40,880 nucleotides of DNA, taken from the NCBI GenBank assembly GCA_002706885.1, contig PAKY01000016.1, positions 1-40,880 of the forward strand, read 5' to 3'. Positions 22,419 through 30,252 of the stretch are shown here, piece by piece (position 1 is the stretch's first letter; each line of letters opens with the position of its first letter). The notes under the pieces are model-generated. The model made no database searches, was not told where the DNA came from, and saw only the letters and a program-made list of their open reading frames with translations. The DNA comes from Phycisphaerae bacterium. GTDB taxonomy: Bacteria > Planctomycetota > Phycisphaerae > Phycisphaerales > UBA1924. The translations under genes were made by a program, and so were the position numbers.

Positions 22419-24353
22419 TCACTGCCGCGCGGCGGGCGCCATGCAGCCGACGGCGAAGTAAGACAGGAACGCGAGCGTGTCGAAGCCGTCGAGGACGTCG
22501 GTCGGCTCAGCGAGCGACGGGTCCGGGTTGAAGATCCAGGCGATGATGTCCGCTGAATTGAGTTCGCCGAACGGCGGCGCCAGATCGGTGTTCACCCCGT
22601 CACAGTTCGCGCAGCCGCCGGGTCCGCCGTCGTTCTCGATGATGATCGAGTCGACGTCCGTCGTGGCCTCGTCGATCTGCACGGTGTTCGGCGTGTCGAT
22701 GTACTCGTTGCAGCGGATCGTGACGTTCTGAGCGTTCCGCAGGTCGATCGCCGCGTAATCCGGGTTGAAGTTGATGCCCTCGAAGCGGTTGTTCTCGATG
22801 AGGATCGTGTCGTTGTAGCTCTCGGTGGTGAACTGCGCCGGGTGGTTCTCGTAGAAGCGGATGGCGCCGCTGGTCGGGATGCTTGTGCTGACGACGGACG
22901 ACCATGTGGTCCTCGAAAACTTGTTGTCGCGAATCACGACGTTGCGGCTGAAACCGCCAGCGCCCGGGCTGGAGAGGCCGATGGCGAGGGCGTAGCCGTT
23001 GTTCCGGAACGTGTTGCCGACGATCTCCATATTGACGCCCGAGAGATACGGCGCGCGACCGTAGTTGTTCTGGAAGACACTGTTGCGGATCACCGTCTTC
23101 GTTCGACGATGGGGGGCGAATACCGATCCAGGGCCGAAGCCCTCCGGCAGGTCGTCGGCGAACGTCAGCGTGCCGCAGCGGATGGTGCGTCCGGACGCGT
23201 CCTTGCTGGTGGCGCCCTTCTGGTGGTCGGTGATGGTTGCTTCGACGACGCCCGTCTCGAACCAGAGCGTGGCTTGGAGGTCGTCGATCGAGTAGTTGTC
23301 GCTGCGGTACCAGAAGAACTCGATGGTTCGCGCGTCGACGACGTTCTCGACGTAACCGAGTTTGTTGAATAGAGCGAGCGGGTCCCAGCGGACACCCTCC
23401 CAATGGCACTGGTCGTAGACATATTCGCCGCGGGACGCGGCCGTGTACATGCCATCCCGCGGGCCCACGGCGAGCTGGTTCCCGATCGGGGCGAGTTTGA
23501 CCCGCCTGCACGTCAGGTCGCCGACGTCGCGGTAGCTGGTGACGGCCTCGGGTCCGTTCGTGATGTGGATGTTCTCAAGCGTGAGGCCGTTCGTTCCACT
23601 CGCTCGGAGCTGATGACCACCGCTCGCGACGTTGAAGTGCCACGAGACGCCGTCGCCGACCTGGAGGTGCTCGGAGAATCCCATGTTCTCGAGCCGATAG
23701 CGTCGGCCGTCGCCTCCCGGGACGAGATGCCATTGCTCGGGGAAGTTATTGATGTTCGTGCTGATGCTCAGGTGTGGAACGCCGACCTTCAGATCGCGCG
23801 TCTCGAGGTCCCAGACATTCGCAGAAAAGGCCTGCATTCCCTCGAAGTGGGGCAGGTTCTCGAAGACGTCTACCTCGACGGCGTCGTTCGCGACGTCGAC
23901 GACGACGCACTCGCCAGCGGACGTGAAGCCGGGGCTGTTGTCGAGGACTAGGTTCTCAAGGGTGACATTCGTGCCGTCGTCGATGGAGATGACGTCCGCG
24001 CCCTCCATCTCGTTGACGAGTTCCGTTACGTTGCGTTGCAACACCGTCGCGGGGGCGCCGTCGTCACCAATGGCGCCGCGGAGCGTCACGTCGGTCGCGT
24101 TGTCGATCGTGATCAGTTCGGCCAGGCCTGCGGGCGGATGACGGAGGTTGTAGACGCCCGGCTCGAATTCGACGATTGATGGCTGGCCGGTGTTGCGTTG
24201 GATCGCGATCGCGAAGTTGATCGCCGACTGGATCGAGATCCGATCATCGACGCCGTCGTCCGGATTGGCTCCGTGCGTGGAGACGGCGACAACGGTCTGG
24301 GCGGCGGCGGTCATCGGGAGGAACGTGAACAAGAGCGAAGCTGCGATGCACAT
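22419..24353 (-). CDS. Secreted right-handed beta-helix protein with dockerin-like tail (paralogue)
   Basis: A 644-residue paralogue of the protein at 14754-17222. From the ATG at 24353 the two align without shift to the conserved residues (Asp300 in PRDGM, Asp324 in VRWDP), which supports this start over the longer open frame; AGGA lies upstream. The signal peptide is about residues 1-19 (ASLLFTFLPMTAAAQ). HGANPDDGVDDRISIQSAINFA is the same N-terminal motif as in the paralogue. Trp323 stands where the GH27-fused beta-helix has Asp321. Numerous N-N-x-F and V-T-I-R-C-N-type rungs follow. The tail is dockerin-like (LNSADIIAWIF, then DGFDTLAFL) with Val-Gly-Cys near the end, and lacks the extra beta-domain of its paralogue. 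Site C lies about 95 bases upstream. Probable glycan-active protein; chemistry unknown. Confidence 0.88.
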   Translation of the reverse strand: MCIAASLLFTFLPMTAAAQTVVAVSTHGANPDDGVDDRISIQSAINFAIAIQRNTGQPSIVEFEPGVYNLRHPPAGLAELITIDNATDVTLRGAIGDDGAPATVLQRNVTELVNEMEGADVISIDDGTNVTLENLVLDNSPGFTSAGECVVVDVANDAVEVDVFENLPHFEGMQAFSANVWDLETRDLKVGVPHLSISTNINNFPEQWHLVPGGDGRRYRLENMGFSEHLQVGDGVSWHFNVASGGHQLRASGTNGLTLENIHITNGPEAVTSYRDVGDLTCRRVKLAPIGNQLAVGPRDGMYTAASRGEYVYDQCHWEGVRWDPLALFNKLGYVENVVDARTIEFFWYRSDNYSIDDLQATLWFETGVVEATITDHQKGATSKDASGRTIRCGTLTFADDLPEGFGPGSVFAPHRRTKTVIRNSVFQNNYGRAPYLSGVNMEIVGNTFRNNGYALAIGLSSPGAGGFSRNVVIRDNKFSRTTWSSVVSTSIPTSGAIRFYENHPAQFTTESYNDTILIENNRFEGINFNPDYAAIDLRNAQNVTIRCNEYIDTPNTVQIDEATTDVDSIIIENDGGPGGCANCDGVNTDLAPPFGELNSADIIAWIFNPDPSLAEPTDVLDGFDTLAFLSYFAVGCMAPAARQ

Positions 24354-24448
24354 CGGGTGATCCTGTCGGGTTGCGGCCCATCTGAGGTCCGCTCGTGGGG
24401 AGAGGGGACGTCGAGGTATCGCGTGTTCCGGGCCGGGGCTGAAGCTCG

Positions 24449-24462
24449 CGAGAACGCTTTCG
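24449..24462. promoter_or_regulatory. Candidate LacI-family operator, site C
   Basis: CGAGAACGCTTTCG, 96-109 bases upstream of the beta-helix start at 24353. The minus-strand reading CGAAAGCGTTCTCG fits 12 of 14 positions of TGWAANCGNTNWCA and matches site A at 12 of 14. It sits in the 209-base gap between the acetyltransferase stop and the beta-helix start. Confidence 0.42.
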
Positions 24463-24562
24463 TACGTTGCTTGAGCGTATCTGTCGTGTCGGCGAAGCCC
24501 AAGCCGTAGAGCGGTCAAGATGCGCACCCGCGCGAAACGATCGCGTCATGCGACGCGCGTGC

Positions 24563-25147
24563 TTATCGGTCCGGTCGGTCGCGGCGGTCGCTGTCGCCGA
24601 CGGTTCTGAGCACGCGGCACGGGTTTCCAACGGCGAGAACATCAGGTGGGATGTCGCGGGTCACGACGCTGCCCGCGCCGACGACCGATCGGGGTCCGAT
24701 GGTGACCCCCGGCAGGATGATGGCTCCGCCGCCCACCCACACGTCCTCCCCGATCGTGATCGGGCGCCCGTACTCCTCGACGCGGCGCCGCTCCGCGTCG
24801 AGCGGGTGGAGCGGCGTGAGGATCTGGACGCCCGGCCCGATCAGTGTGTGAGCGCCGATGCGAACGCGGCATACGTCGAGGACGACGCAGTTGAAGTTGA
24901 AGAAGACATGCTCACCGAGCTCGATGTTGGTTCCGTAGTCGCACTGAAACGGCGGCTGGACCTGGACCGTGTCACCGCCGCGACCGAAGAGACGCCGGAC
25001 GAGTTCGCGGCGCCGATCCGTGTCGCCTTCGCGCGTGTCGTTGAGGTCATGGCAGAGATCGTGAGCGATGCGTCTTGCCGCGGTCAGCTCGGGATCGAGA
25101 GGTCGGTATGGGTCGCCGGCCAGCATGTTCTCGCGCTCTGACGCCAT
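24563..25147 (-). CDS. Maltose/sugar O-acetyltransferase-like hexapeptide acetyltransferase
   Basis: A 194-residue cytoplasmic enzyme of the LacA/Maa/NodL group, which transfers acetyl from acetyl-CoA to a sugar hydroxyl. The N-terminal MLAGDPYRPLDPEL is the maltose-acetyltransferase N-domain mark. The left-handed beta-helix follows, with hexapeptide rungs (VRIGAHTLIGPGVQI, ITIGEDVWVGGGAII, VTIGPRSVVGAGSVV) and the catalytic-loop His114 in TPLHPLDAERR. GNPCRVLR is the usual C-terminal block. Length is typical. It begins nine bases after the stop of the Ser/Thr kinase on the same strand, so it is probably cotranscribed with sigma factor and kinase. The real acceptor sugar is not visible. Confidence 0.9.
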   Translation of the reverse strand: MASERENMLAGDPYRPLDPELTAARRIAHDLCHDLNDTREGDTDRRRELVRRLFGRGGDTVQVQPPFQCDYGTNIELGEHVFFNFNCVVLDVCRVRIGAHTLIGPGVQILTPLHPLDAERRRVEEYGRPITIGEDVWVGGGAIILPGVTIGPRSVVGAGSVVTRDIPPDVLAVGNPCRVLRTVGDSDRRDRPDR

Positions 25148-25156
25148 TTCGTGTCT

Positions 25157-28144
25157 CTACTCGGCCGGCACGCCGTCGTGGAATTCTTCCAGGCGAACGG
25201 TGGGATGGCGACCGATTCGGGCGTGTCGCTTCGGTCTCGTCGTCCAGATCCGAACGGTACAGTCTCCGGAGGCCGAGTAGAGCGTCTCACCGTCTGGACT
25301 GAACGCGAGGTCGAAGACGCGGTCGAGATGGCCTCGGAGCTGCATGACCTCGGTTCTCGATCGGATGTCCCAGAGGTGAATGACACGATCATCTGAACCG
25401 GAGGCGAGCCGGGAGCCGTCCGGATGGAAGGCGAGCGACTGGACGCGGTCGGGCGGACCGTCCAAGGTGTACAGGCTCTTGCCGGAGGCGGCGTCATAGA
25501 TCGTGATTTCGTCGTCACCCATCGCGACGAGGCGTCCGTCCGCGCTTACGGCAGTGCAGCGGACACGAGTGTTCCACTCGCGAAGGACCGTCTCGTTCTC
25601 CGTGAGGCGGACAGCGTACAGGCCCGAATCGTGCGTGACGCGAAGGTTGCTTGGGACGGGATGATCGGTCTCGAGCGGGTCGAATTCGCAAAGAACGGTC
25701 TCTCCGAATAGGTCGGACGTGGATCGAACGAGCAGATCACATCGATCAAGGTCCTCATTGATCGCGAATCGCAGGGAAACGGGCGTTCCATCGAACGGCA
25801 ACAGCTCGTCTGGCGGCGGCAGCGGTCGAAACGTCTCGAGGTCCCAAAGCCGTAGGTCCTGTCCAATCGAAGCCAGCGTGGCGCCATCGGGGCTGACCGC
25901 GATGGCTCGCACAGCGCTTCGGTGGCCTCTCAGTACGAACGGGTCTTGGGCGGAACGGAGATCCCAGAGTCGAAGCGTCGCGCTGTCGGTGCTCGCGAGG
26001 AGCGCCGCGTCCGGGCCGAACGCGATCGCCTTGACGGCGTAGGCGTGACCGAGCAGGCGTCCCCGCGGCTCGGCGGTGTCGGCGTCCCAGAGGCGGATCG
26101 TCCTGTCCTCGCTCCCGGTGGCGATGATCGCTCCATCGGCGCTGACCGCGACGGAACGCAGGGCGTCATCGTGCGCACTCTGGACGGACCACTCGAGTTG
26201 GCCGTCGCTCGTGTCGTACGCCCGTAGCTGGCGATCGCGGCCCGCCGTGTAGAGTCGATCGGCCCTCGGTGAAAAGGCAAGGTCCGCGGCGCCCTCGGGG
26301 TGGAGAAGCGGCGTTGATAGATCGGGACTGCGCAGGTCGACGAGGTACACGTCCCGTGTTCCTACGGTGACCGCCAGGCGTCGACCATCGGAAGACGTTG
26401 TGGCGACATGTATTGGGCCCTCTGATGTGGACTCGACAACGCGGATCGCCTCGGCGACGGCGGGCGAGTGACCGTCCGCGTCGGCTCGAGATGGCGCCGG
26501 AAAGATGCGGAGGGTGTCGTTCTCCCAGATGGTGGACGTCCCGGATGCCGGCGCCAATGACAGCAGCGAGCCTCCGCATGGCTCGGTTTGGTCGTCGAGC
26601 GGTTCAAGTGTCGGTGTCGTCCAGGTCGTGAGGTGGAGCCTTTCGGTCGCCGCGACTGCTTGCGCGAGGAGCACTGTGTTTCCGTCGTCAAGGAATGCGA
26701 GGCGGCTGGACGGCCCGGACGGCACGTCCGGATTTCGAACGACGTTGGCAGCGGCGGCGCTGTCGTCAAGGCGGGCGACGAGGTATCGCCACTCCCATCC
26801 ACGGAGATGTACGGGGCAACGGTCGAGATGATCGCGAGCCTGCGACATATCGAAATGGCGGATCGCGGCGTCAGCGGCTGCGATCGATGCTCGATAGGTT
26901 TCTCGGTGCGCGAGGCTTTCACGTTCGGCGGACTCAAGGGCGAAGTGCGTCGCAAAGAGCACGCCGAGAAAGAGCGTCAGCAGTGTCGCCGTGAGGCCGA
27001 TGACGGCCGGCCGGTGGCGTCTTGCGAATTTCCTGGCGAGGTACAGGCGGCTCGGCGCACGTGCACAGACGGCCTCGTGACGGAGGAACCGTCGGAGATC
27101 GTCGGCGAACGCGGCGGCGGTGGGGTAGCGGCGGTCGGGGTCCTTCTCGAGCGCGGTGAGGACGACCGCGTTGAGGTCGCCGCGGAGCTGGGCGTCGAGA
27201 ACGCCGAGGCTCGTGGGCTCGTCTGCCCGTATGGAGATCGCGGCCTCATGGAGCGGTTTATCGCGAACTTCATGGGGCAGGCGTCCAGAAAGCAGCTCGT
27301 AGAGCATGACGCCGAGCGAATAGATGTCGCTGCGTGCGTCGACCTCGGCGGACCCGCCGGCGAGTTGCTCGGGGCTCATGTAGGCCAGCGTGCCGACGAG
27401 CTGGCCCGCTTCGGTGCGTAGCGATCGCGAGTCACCCGGACCGATCGCTCTCGCGACGCCGAAATCCAGCACCTTTGGCCGCCCGCTCGTGTTGATGTCG
27501 TCTGGCGGCGCGACGAGCACGTTGGCGGGCTTGAGGTCTCGATGTACGAATCCGCGTTCGTGCGCGGCGTGGACGGCGTCCACCACCCCGACGAAAAGGG
27601 CGACCCGCGATGTGACATCGAGGCGTCGTAGGGAGACGAACGTATCGATGCGCGGGCCGTCTATGCGTTCCATCGCGAGGTACGGCTGCCGCCCGAACGG
27701 CGTCTCCGCGATGTCGGCGTCGAACACCTGTGCGATGCCGGGATGCTGGAGTTGCGCGAGCACATCCGCTTCGTACAGGAATCGCTTGACCTGACGATCG
27801 GTGATGTAGCCCGGACGGATCACCTTGAGCGCCACGCGGCGCGCGGGGCGGAACTGTTCGGCGTCGTACACGACGCCCATGCCGCCGTGTCCAAGGAGTC
27901 CGACAACGCGGTACGGACCGATCGTGTCGGGGAGCTTGTGCTCAAAGGCGACGGGGTTATCGTCGTGTCCGCCGAGGAACCCGCTCGGCATCCGTTCGAA
28001 ATCAGCGAGGGCTTTCGTGACGCTCGATCGAAGTTCGTCGTCAGTGCCGCACAGGCGGTTGATCGCGTCGGGCCGCTCGTGTTGGGCGAGATCAAGCAGT
28101 TCGGCGACCAGATCAAGCGTTTGGTCGTCCGGATCAGGCGCCAT
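25157..28144 (-). CDS. Transmembrane Ser/Thr protein kinase with C-terminal WD40 repeats
   Basis: A 995-residue Hanks-type kinase receptor of the kind common in planctomycetes. The kinase domain covers about residues 77-355: glycine loop GHGGMG (85-90), Lys107 in ALKVI, HRDLKPANV with Asp203 and Asn208, DFG at 227-229, and MSPEQLAGG in the activation segment. A membrane segment lies at about 380-402 (VIGLTATLLTLFLGVLFATH). The rest, mostly from about 590 on, holds WD40-type blades such as IIATGSEDRTIRLWD, LASGSDDRVIHLWD and LYSASGDCTVRIW, likely outside the membrane and ligand- or partner-binding. All catalytic residues are present. Its start overlaps the end of the ECF sigma frame, a common pairing in which the kinase and sigma factor act in one signalling path. 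Confidence 0.93.
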   Translation of the reverse strand: MAPDPDDQTLDLVAELLDLAQHERPDAINRLCGTDDELRSSVTKALADFERMPSGFLGGHDDNPVAFEHKLPDTIGPYRVVGLLGHGGMGVVYDAEQFRPARRVALKVIRPGYITDRQVKRFLYEADVLAQLQHPGIAQVFDADIAETPFGRQPYLAMERIDGPRIDTFVSLRRLDVTSRVALFVGVVDAVHAAHERGFVHRDLKPANVLVAPPDDINTSGRPKVLDFGVARAIGPGDSRSLRTEAGQLVGTLAYMSPEQLAGGSAEVDARSDIYSLGVMLYELLSGRLPHEVRDKPLHEAAISIRADEPTSLGVLDAQLRGDLNAVVLTALEKDPDRRYPTAAAFADDLRRFLRHEAVCARAPSRLYLARKFARRHRPAVIGLTATLLTLFLGVLFATHFALESAERESLAHRETYRASIAAADAAIRHFDMSQARDHLDRCPVHLRGWEWRYLVARLDDSAAAANVVRNPDVPSGPSSRLAFLDDGNTVLLAQAVAATERLHLTTWTTPTLEPLDDQTEPCGGSLLSLAPASGTSTIWENDTLRIFPAPSRADADGHSPAVAEAIRVVESTSEGPIHVATTSSDGRRLAVTVGTRDVYLVDLRSPDLSTPLLHPEGAADLAFSPRADRLYTAGRDRQLRAYDTSDGQLEWSVQSAHDDALRSVAVSADGAIIATGSEDRTIRLWDADTAEPRGRLLGHAYAVKAIAFGPDAALLASTDSATLRLWDLRSAQDPFVLRGHRSAVRAIAVSPDGATLASIGQDLRLWDLETFRPLPPPDELLPFDGTPVSLRFAINEDLDRCDLLVRSTSDLFGETVLCEFDPLETDHPVPSNLRVTHDSGLYAVRLTENETVLREWNTRVRCTAVSADGRLVAMGDDEITIYDAASGKSLYTLDGPPDRVQSLAFHPDGSRLASGSDDRVIHLWDIRSRTEVMQLRGHLDRVFDLAFSPDGETLYSASGDCTVRIWTTRPKRHARIGRHPTVRLEEFHDGVPAE

Positions 28145-28736
28145 CGCCGTCTCCGCTTGAGGGCTCGGGATCGTCCTCCAGTTGTCGAAGCAGGAACAGT
28201 CGAGCCGCGAGCCAGTCGCGCCGGGCGGTGCGTTCGTCGATGCCCACGACCTCTGCAGCCTCTGCGACGGTCAGGCCGCCGAAGAAGCGGAGCATCACGA
28301 TTTGGTGCTGGCGAGGGCGACGTGTCTCGAGGATCGCGAGCGTTTCGCCCAACGCCACCAAGTCGTCGGGGGGAGCGTCGAACGCGTTGGATAGATGTTA
28401 GACGCCGACCCGTCGGCGACCGCCGCCATGCTTGACGGTGGCCTTCCTGCGAGCCTTGTCGACGAGGATGTTGTGCATGGCGCGTGCCGCCGCCGCGAAG
28501 AAATGGTGGCGGCCGTTCCACCCCGGGTCGGAGCTTCCGACGACCTTCAGATACGCCTCGTGAACTAGCGCCGTTGGTTGAAGGGTCTGACCCGGAGGTG
28601 TCTGTCGGAGACGCGCGGCCGCCAGGGCCTTGAGCCGTTCATAGACGAGGGGAAGGAGATCATCCGCGGCGCTCGCGTCTCCGTGTTCCGCCGCTCGGAG
28701 AAGCTGAGTGATCTGCTGGTCGGGGTCGATTGACAT
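28134..28736 (-). pseudogene. ECF sigma factor interrupted by one in-frame TAA
   Basis: One reading frame of 200 codons plus stop encodes a planctomycete-type ECF sigma factor, but codon 113 is TAA. The part before it (112 residues from MSIDPDQQ) holds the sigma2 region: DDLLPLVYERLKALAAARL, TLQPTALVHEAYLKVVG, FFAAAARAMHNILVDKARRK. The part after it holds DDLVALGETLAIL and the sigma4 helix-turn-helix (VMLRFFGGLTVAEAAEVVGIDERTARRDW, shown here as one region at about residues 145-175). Spacing across the stop is that of an intact protein, so no bases are gained or lost. The frame's end overlaps the kinase start, as in intact operons. It is either a true nonsense mutation, a sequencing error, or a suppressed stop. 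If untranslated past TAA, the protein lacks sigma4 and would not recognise a -35 element. The ATG at 28736 has no clear ribosome binding site. Confidence 0.8.
28398..28400 (-). other. In-frame TAA stop inside the sigma factor frame
   Basis: On the minus strand the codons read GTC TAA CAT between the GGGRRRV end of sigma2 and the linker to sigma4. Both halves share one frame, so a single base change would restore the gene. Confidence 0.85.
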
Positions 28737-28839
28737 GCGTGAAGTCGTGGCTGCGAGTCCGGCCGAGCGTGTGCGAGATGGTTGGTCGCGCTTCAGTTCA
28801 TCCGCGAGTCGAGAGCGTACCACGTCGCGTCATTTGATC

Positions 28840-28853
28840 TGAGAACCGTTTCA
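28840..28853. promoter_or_regulatory. Candidate palindromic operator, site D
   Basis: TGAGAACCGTTTCA has TGA and TCA ends and AA/TT inner pairs. It differs from site C mainly by CG in place of GC at the centre. It lies 75 bases upstream of the dockerin-tailed gene at 28929 and just over 100 bases upstream of the sigma factor start, in a 192-base divergent gap. It is weaker than sites A and C. Confidence 0.3.
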
Positions 28854-28928
28854 TGATCCTGTCAGACCGCTGCCATCTTCGGGCGGCAGTGTCCGAGAAT
28901 GGCCTGCTACCCGGAAGGAGTTCGGTTG

Positions 28929-29738
28929 ATGTCTCTAGCCTTCGATAAGCTCACCTTGACTTCGCTCATCCTCGCTTCGCTGGGAGGCTCCGCTACGGGC
29001 CGCGACGGGATGGTGAACGTCGACTTTGCCCTGGAAGAGAGCGAGACGTTTGAGGGCCCGGGTGTACTCGGGTCGTCAGAAGACGACTTGTTCTGGAATC
29101 GGGAGGTTCCCGGGTTCGGTGATCCGTACTACCTGGGCGGTTGGCTCGAGGCTGATGGGGCGACCGAGTCGAACCTGCGGATCGCGCTTCGGATCACGGG
29201 GCGTAGCCGGCGGGCGCCCGCGCATCCCATCTTTCAGGACTGGCTCTCAGGTCGAACGTCGATGGACGGCCCGTCCGAACTCCTGTTCGTCGGATTGACG
29301 CCCGGTGAGGCGTACGACGTCGCGCTTTATGCCAACGGCGAGGGCGGCGCCGTGTTCGTCTTTGGCGGCGATTCGAAGTCCACGAGTGGTCAGAACAGAG
29401 ACTCGTTCTCGGAGGGAGAGAACTACGTGGTGTTCCGAGGCCTGATCGCCGACTCGAGCGGAGATATCGCTGGGACGATCGATGACAACCCGTTCGACAC
29501 GGAGCCCGATACCTACTCTTTCAACGGGTTCCAGATTGTTCCGTCGAACGCAACGAGCGGCGGCGCGTGCGCGGCTGACGTAAATGCCGACGGCGACTTG
29601 GATATCGCCGACGTCGTCGGATTCCTGCGCGGGTTCGGTGATATGGACGAGGTAGCAGACATCGCCGTGCCGTTCGGCAGTTGGGACATCGCTGACGTAA
29701 CGGCGTTCCTCGAAGCGTTCGGCGCGGGATGCCCTTAA
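28929..29738 (+). CDS. Secreted protein of unknown function with dockerin-like tail
   Basis: A 269-residue protein. AAGGAG lies eight bases before the ATG. The signal peptide is about residues 1-24 (LTLTSLILASLGGSATG). Residues about 25-205 form an Asp/Gly-rich beta-domain with the phrases LLFVGLTPGEAYDVALYANG and DTYSFNGFQIV, a pattern seen in many planctomycete secreted proteins but with no enzyme motif I can name. Residues about 214-268 are a paired calcium-loop tail, DVNADGDLDIADVVGFL and SWDIADVTAFLEAFGAGC, ending Gly-Cys-Pro. It is transcribed away from the sigma/kinase operon. Its TAA overlaps the stop of the convergent DinB gene within TTAA. It may be a sorted or surface-displayed protein; its ligand is unknown. 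Confidence 0.85.
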   Translation: MSLAFDKLTLTSLILASLGGSATGRDGMVNVDFALEESETFEGPGVLGSSEDDLFWNREVPGFGDPYYLGGWLEADGATESNLRIALRITGRSRRAPAHPIFQDWLSGRTSMDGPSELLFVGLTPGEAYDVALYANGEGGAVFVFGGDSKSTSGQNRDSFSEGENYVVFRGLIADSSGDIAGTIDDNPFDTEPDTYSFNGFQIVPSNATSGGACAADVNADGDLDIADVVGFLRGFGDMDEVADIAVPFGSWDIADVTAFLEAFGAGCP

Positions 29739-30244
29739 GCCGGTCGTCGCGGCATCATGAGAGCGTTGAAATCTATGTCGCCGAGCGTGACGCCGAGTTG
29801 GCGAAGCATGTTGAGGGCCTGCGCGCGGTGATGAACCTCGTGAAGCGCTAACTGCGTGAACTGGTCGGCAGGCGAACTCGTCACGACCATTCGGCGCCCG
29901 GCGTCATCCGTGACTTCGTAACTGAACGGCTCGATCCAGTCCGAGATCTGAGCGAGGGCCGAGTCGGTGTCGGCCGCCTGGCGACGCCAGGATACCTCGA
30001 GCCGCGCAAATGGGGGCGGCTCATTCTCCTGAATGGGCCACTCGGTATAGGGCGGAACGGGTTGCCGCGTCATTCGCTGAACGTAGTACCACTCGCTGAT
30101 CATTACGTGCGTCAGCGTCTCGCCGAGCGTTCCCGGGCCGATGTCGAAACTGCGTGTCCACACCTCCGCGTCGAGCGGGCGGATGGCGTCGAAGAGCCGC
30201 TGACGGGCTCGGGTGAGGTACGCGTAGGTTCGAATCGGGTCCAT
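29735..30244 (-). CDS. DinB-family protein (putative metal-dependent, four-helix)
   Basis: A DinB/YfiT-like protein of 169 residues from the ATG at 30244. The metal-binding His positions of the fold are visible in LGETLTHVMISEWYY and LALHEVHHRAQALNML. Length and all-helical make-up suit the family, whose members often act as small-thiol transferases or stress proteins; the specific reaction cannot be told. A GTG at 30256 overlaps the GH3 stop (GTGA) and is an equally possible start giving 173 residues. It follows GH3 directly and so is probably cotranscribed, though a link in function is not clear. Its stop codon overlaps that of the convergent gene at 28929-29738. Confidence 0.88.
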   Translation of the reverse strand: MDPIRTYAYLTRARQRLFDAIRPLDAEVWTRSFDIGPGTLGETLTHVMISEWYYVQRMTRQPVPPYTEWPIQENEPPPFARLEVSWRRQAADTDSALAQISDWIEPFSYEVTDDAGRRMVVTSSPADQFTQLALHEVHHRAQALNMLRQLGVTLGDIDFNALMMPRRPA

Positions 30245-30252
30245 TCGTACGC

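Noticed and set aside
28134-28400. Separate small helix-turn-helix protein (75 residues) downstream of the TAA
   Set aside because: It is the sigma4 half of the ECF sigma factor in the same frame as the first half, so one interrupted gene is the simpler reading.
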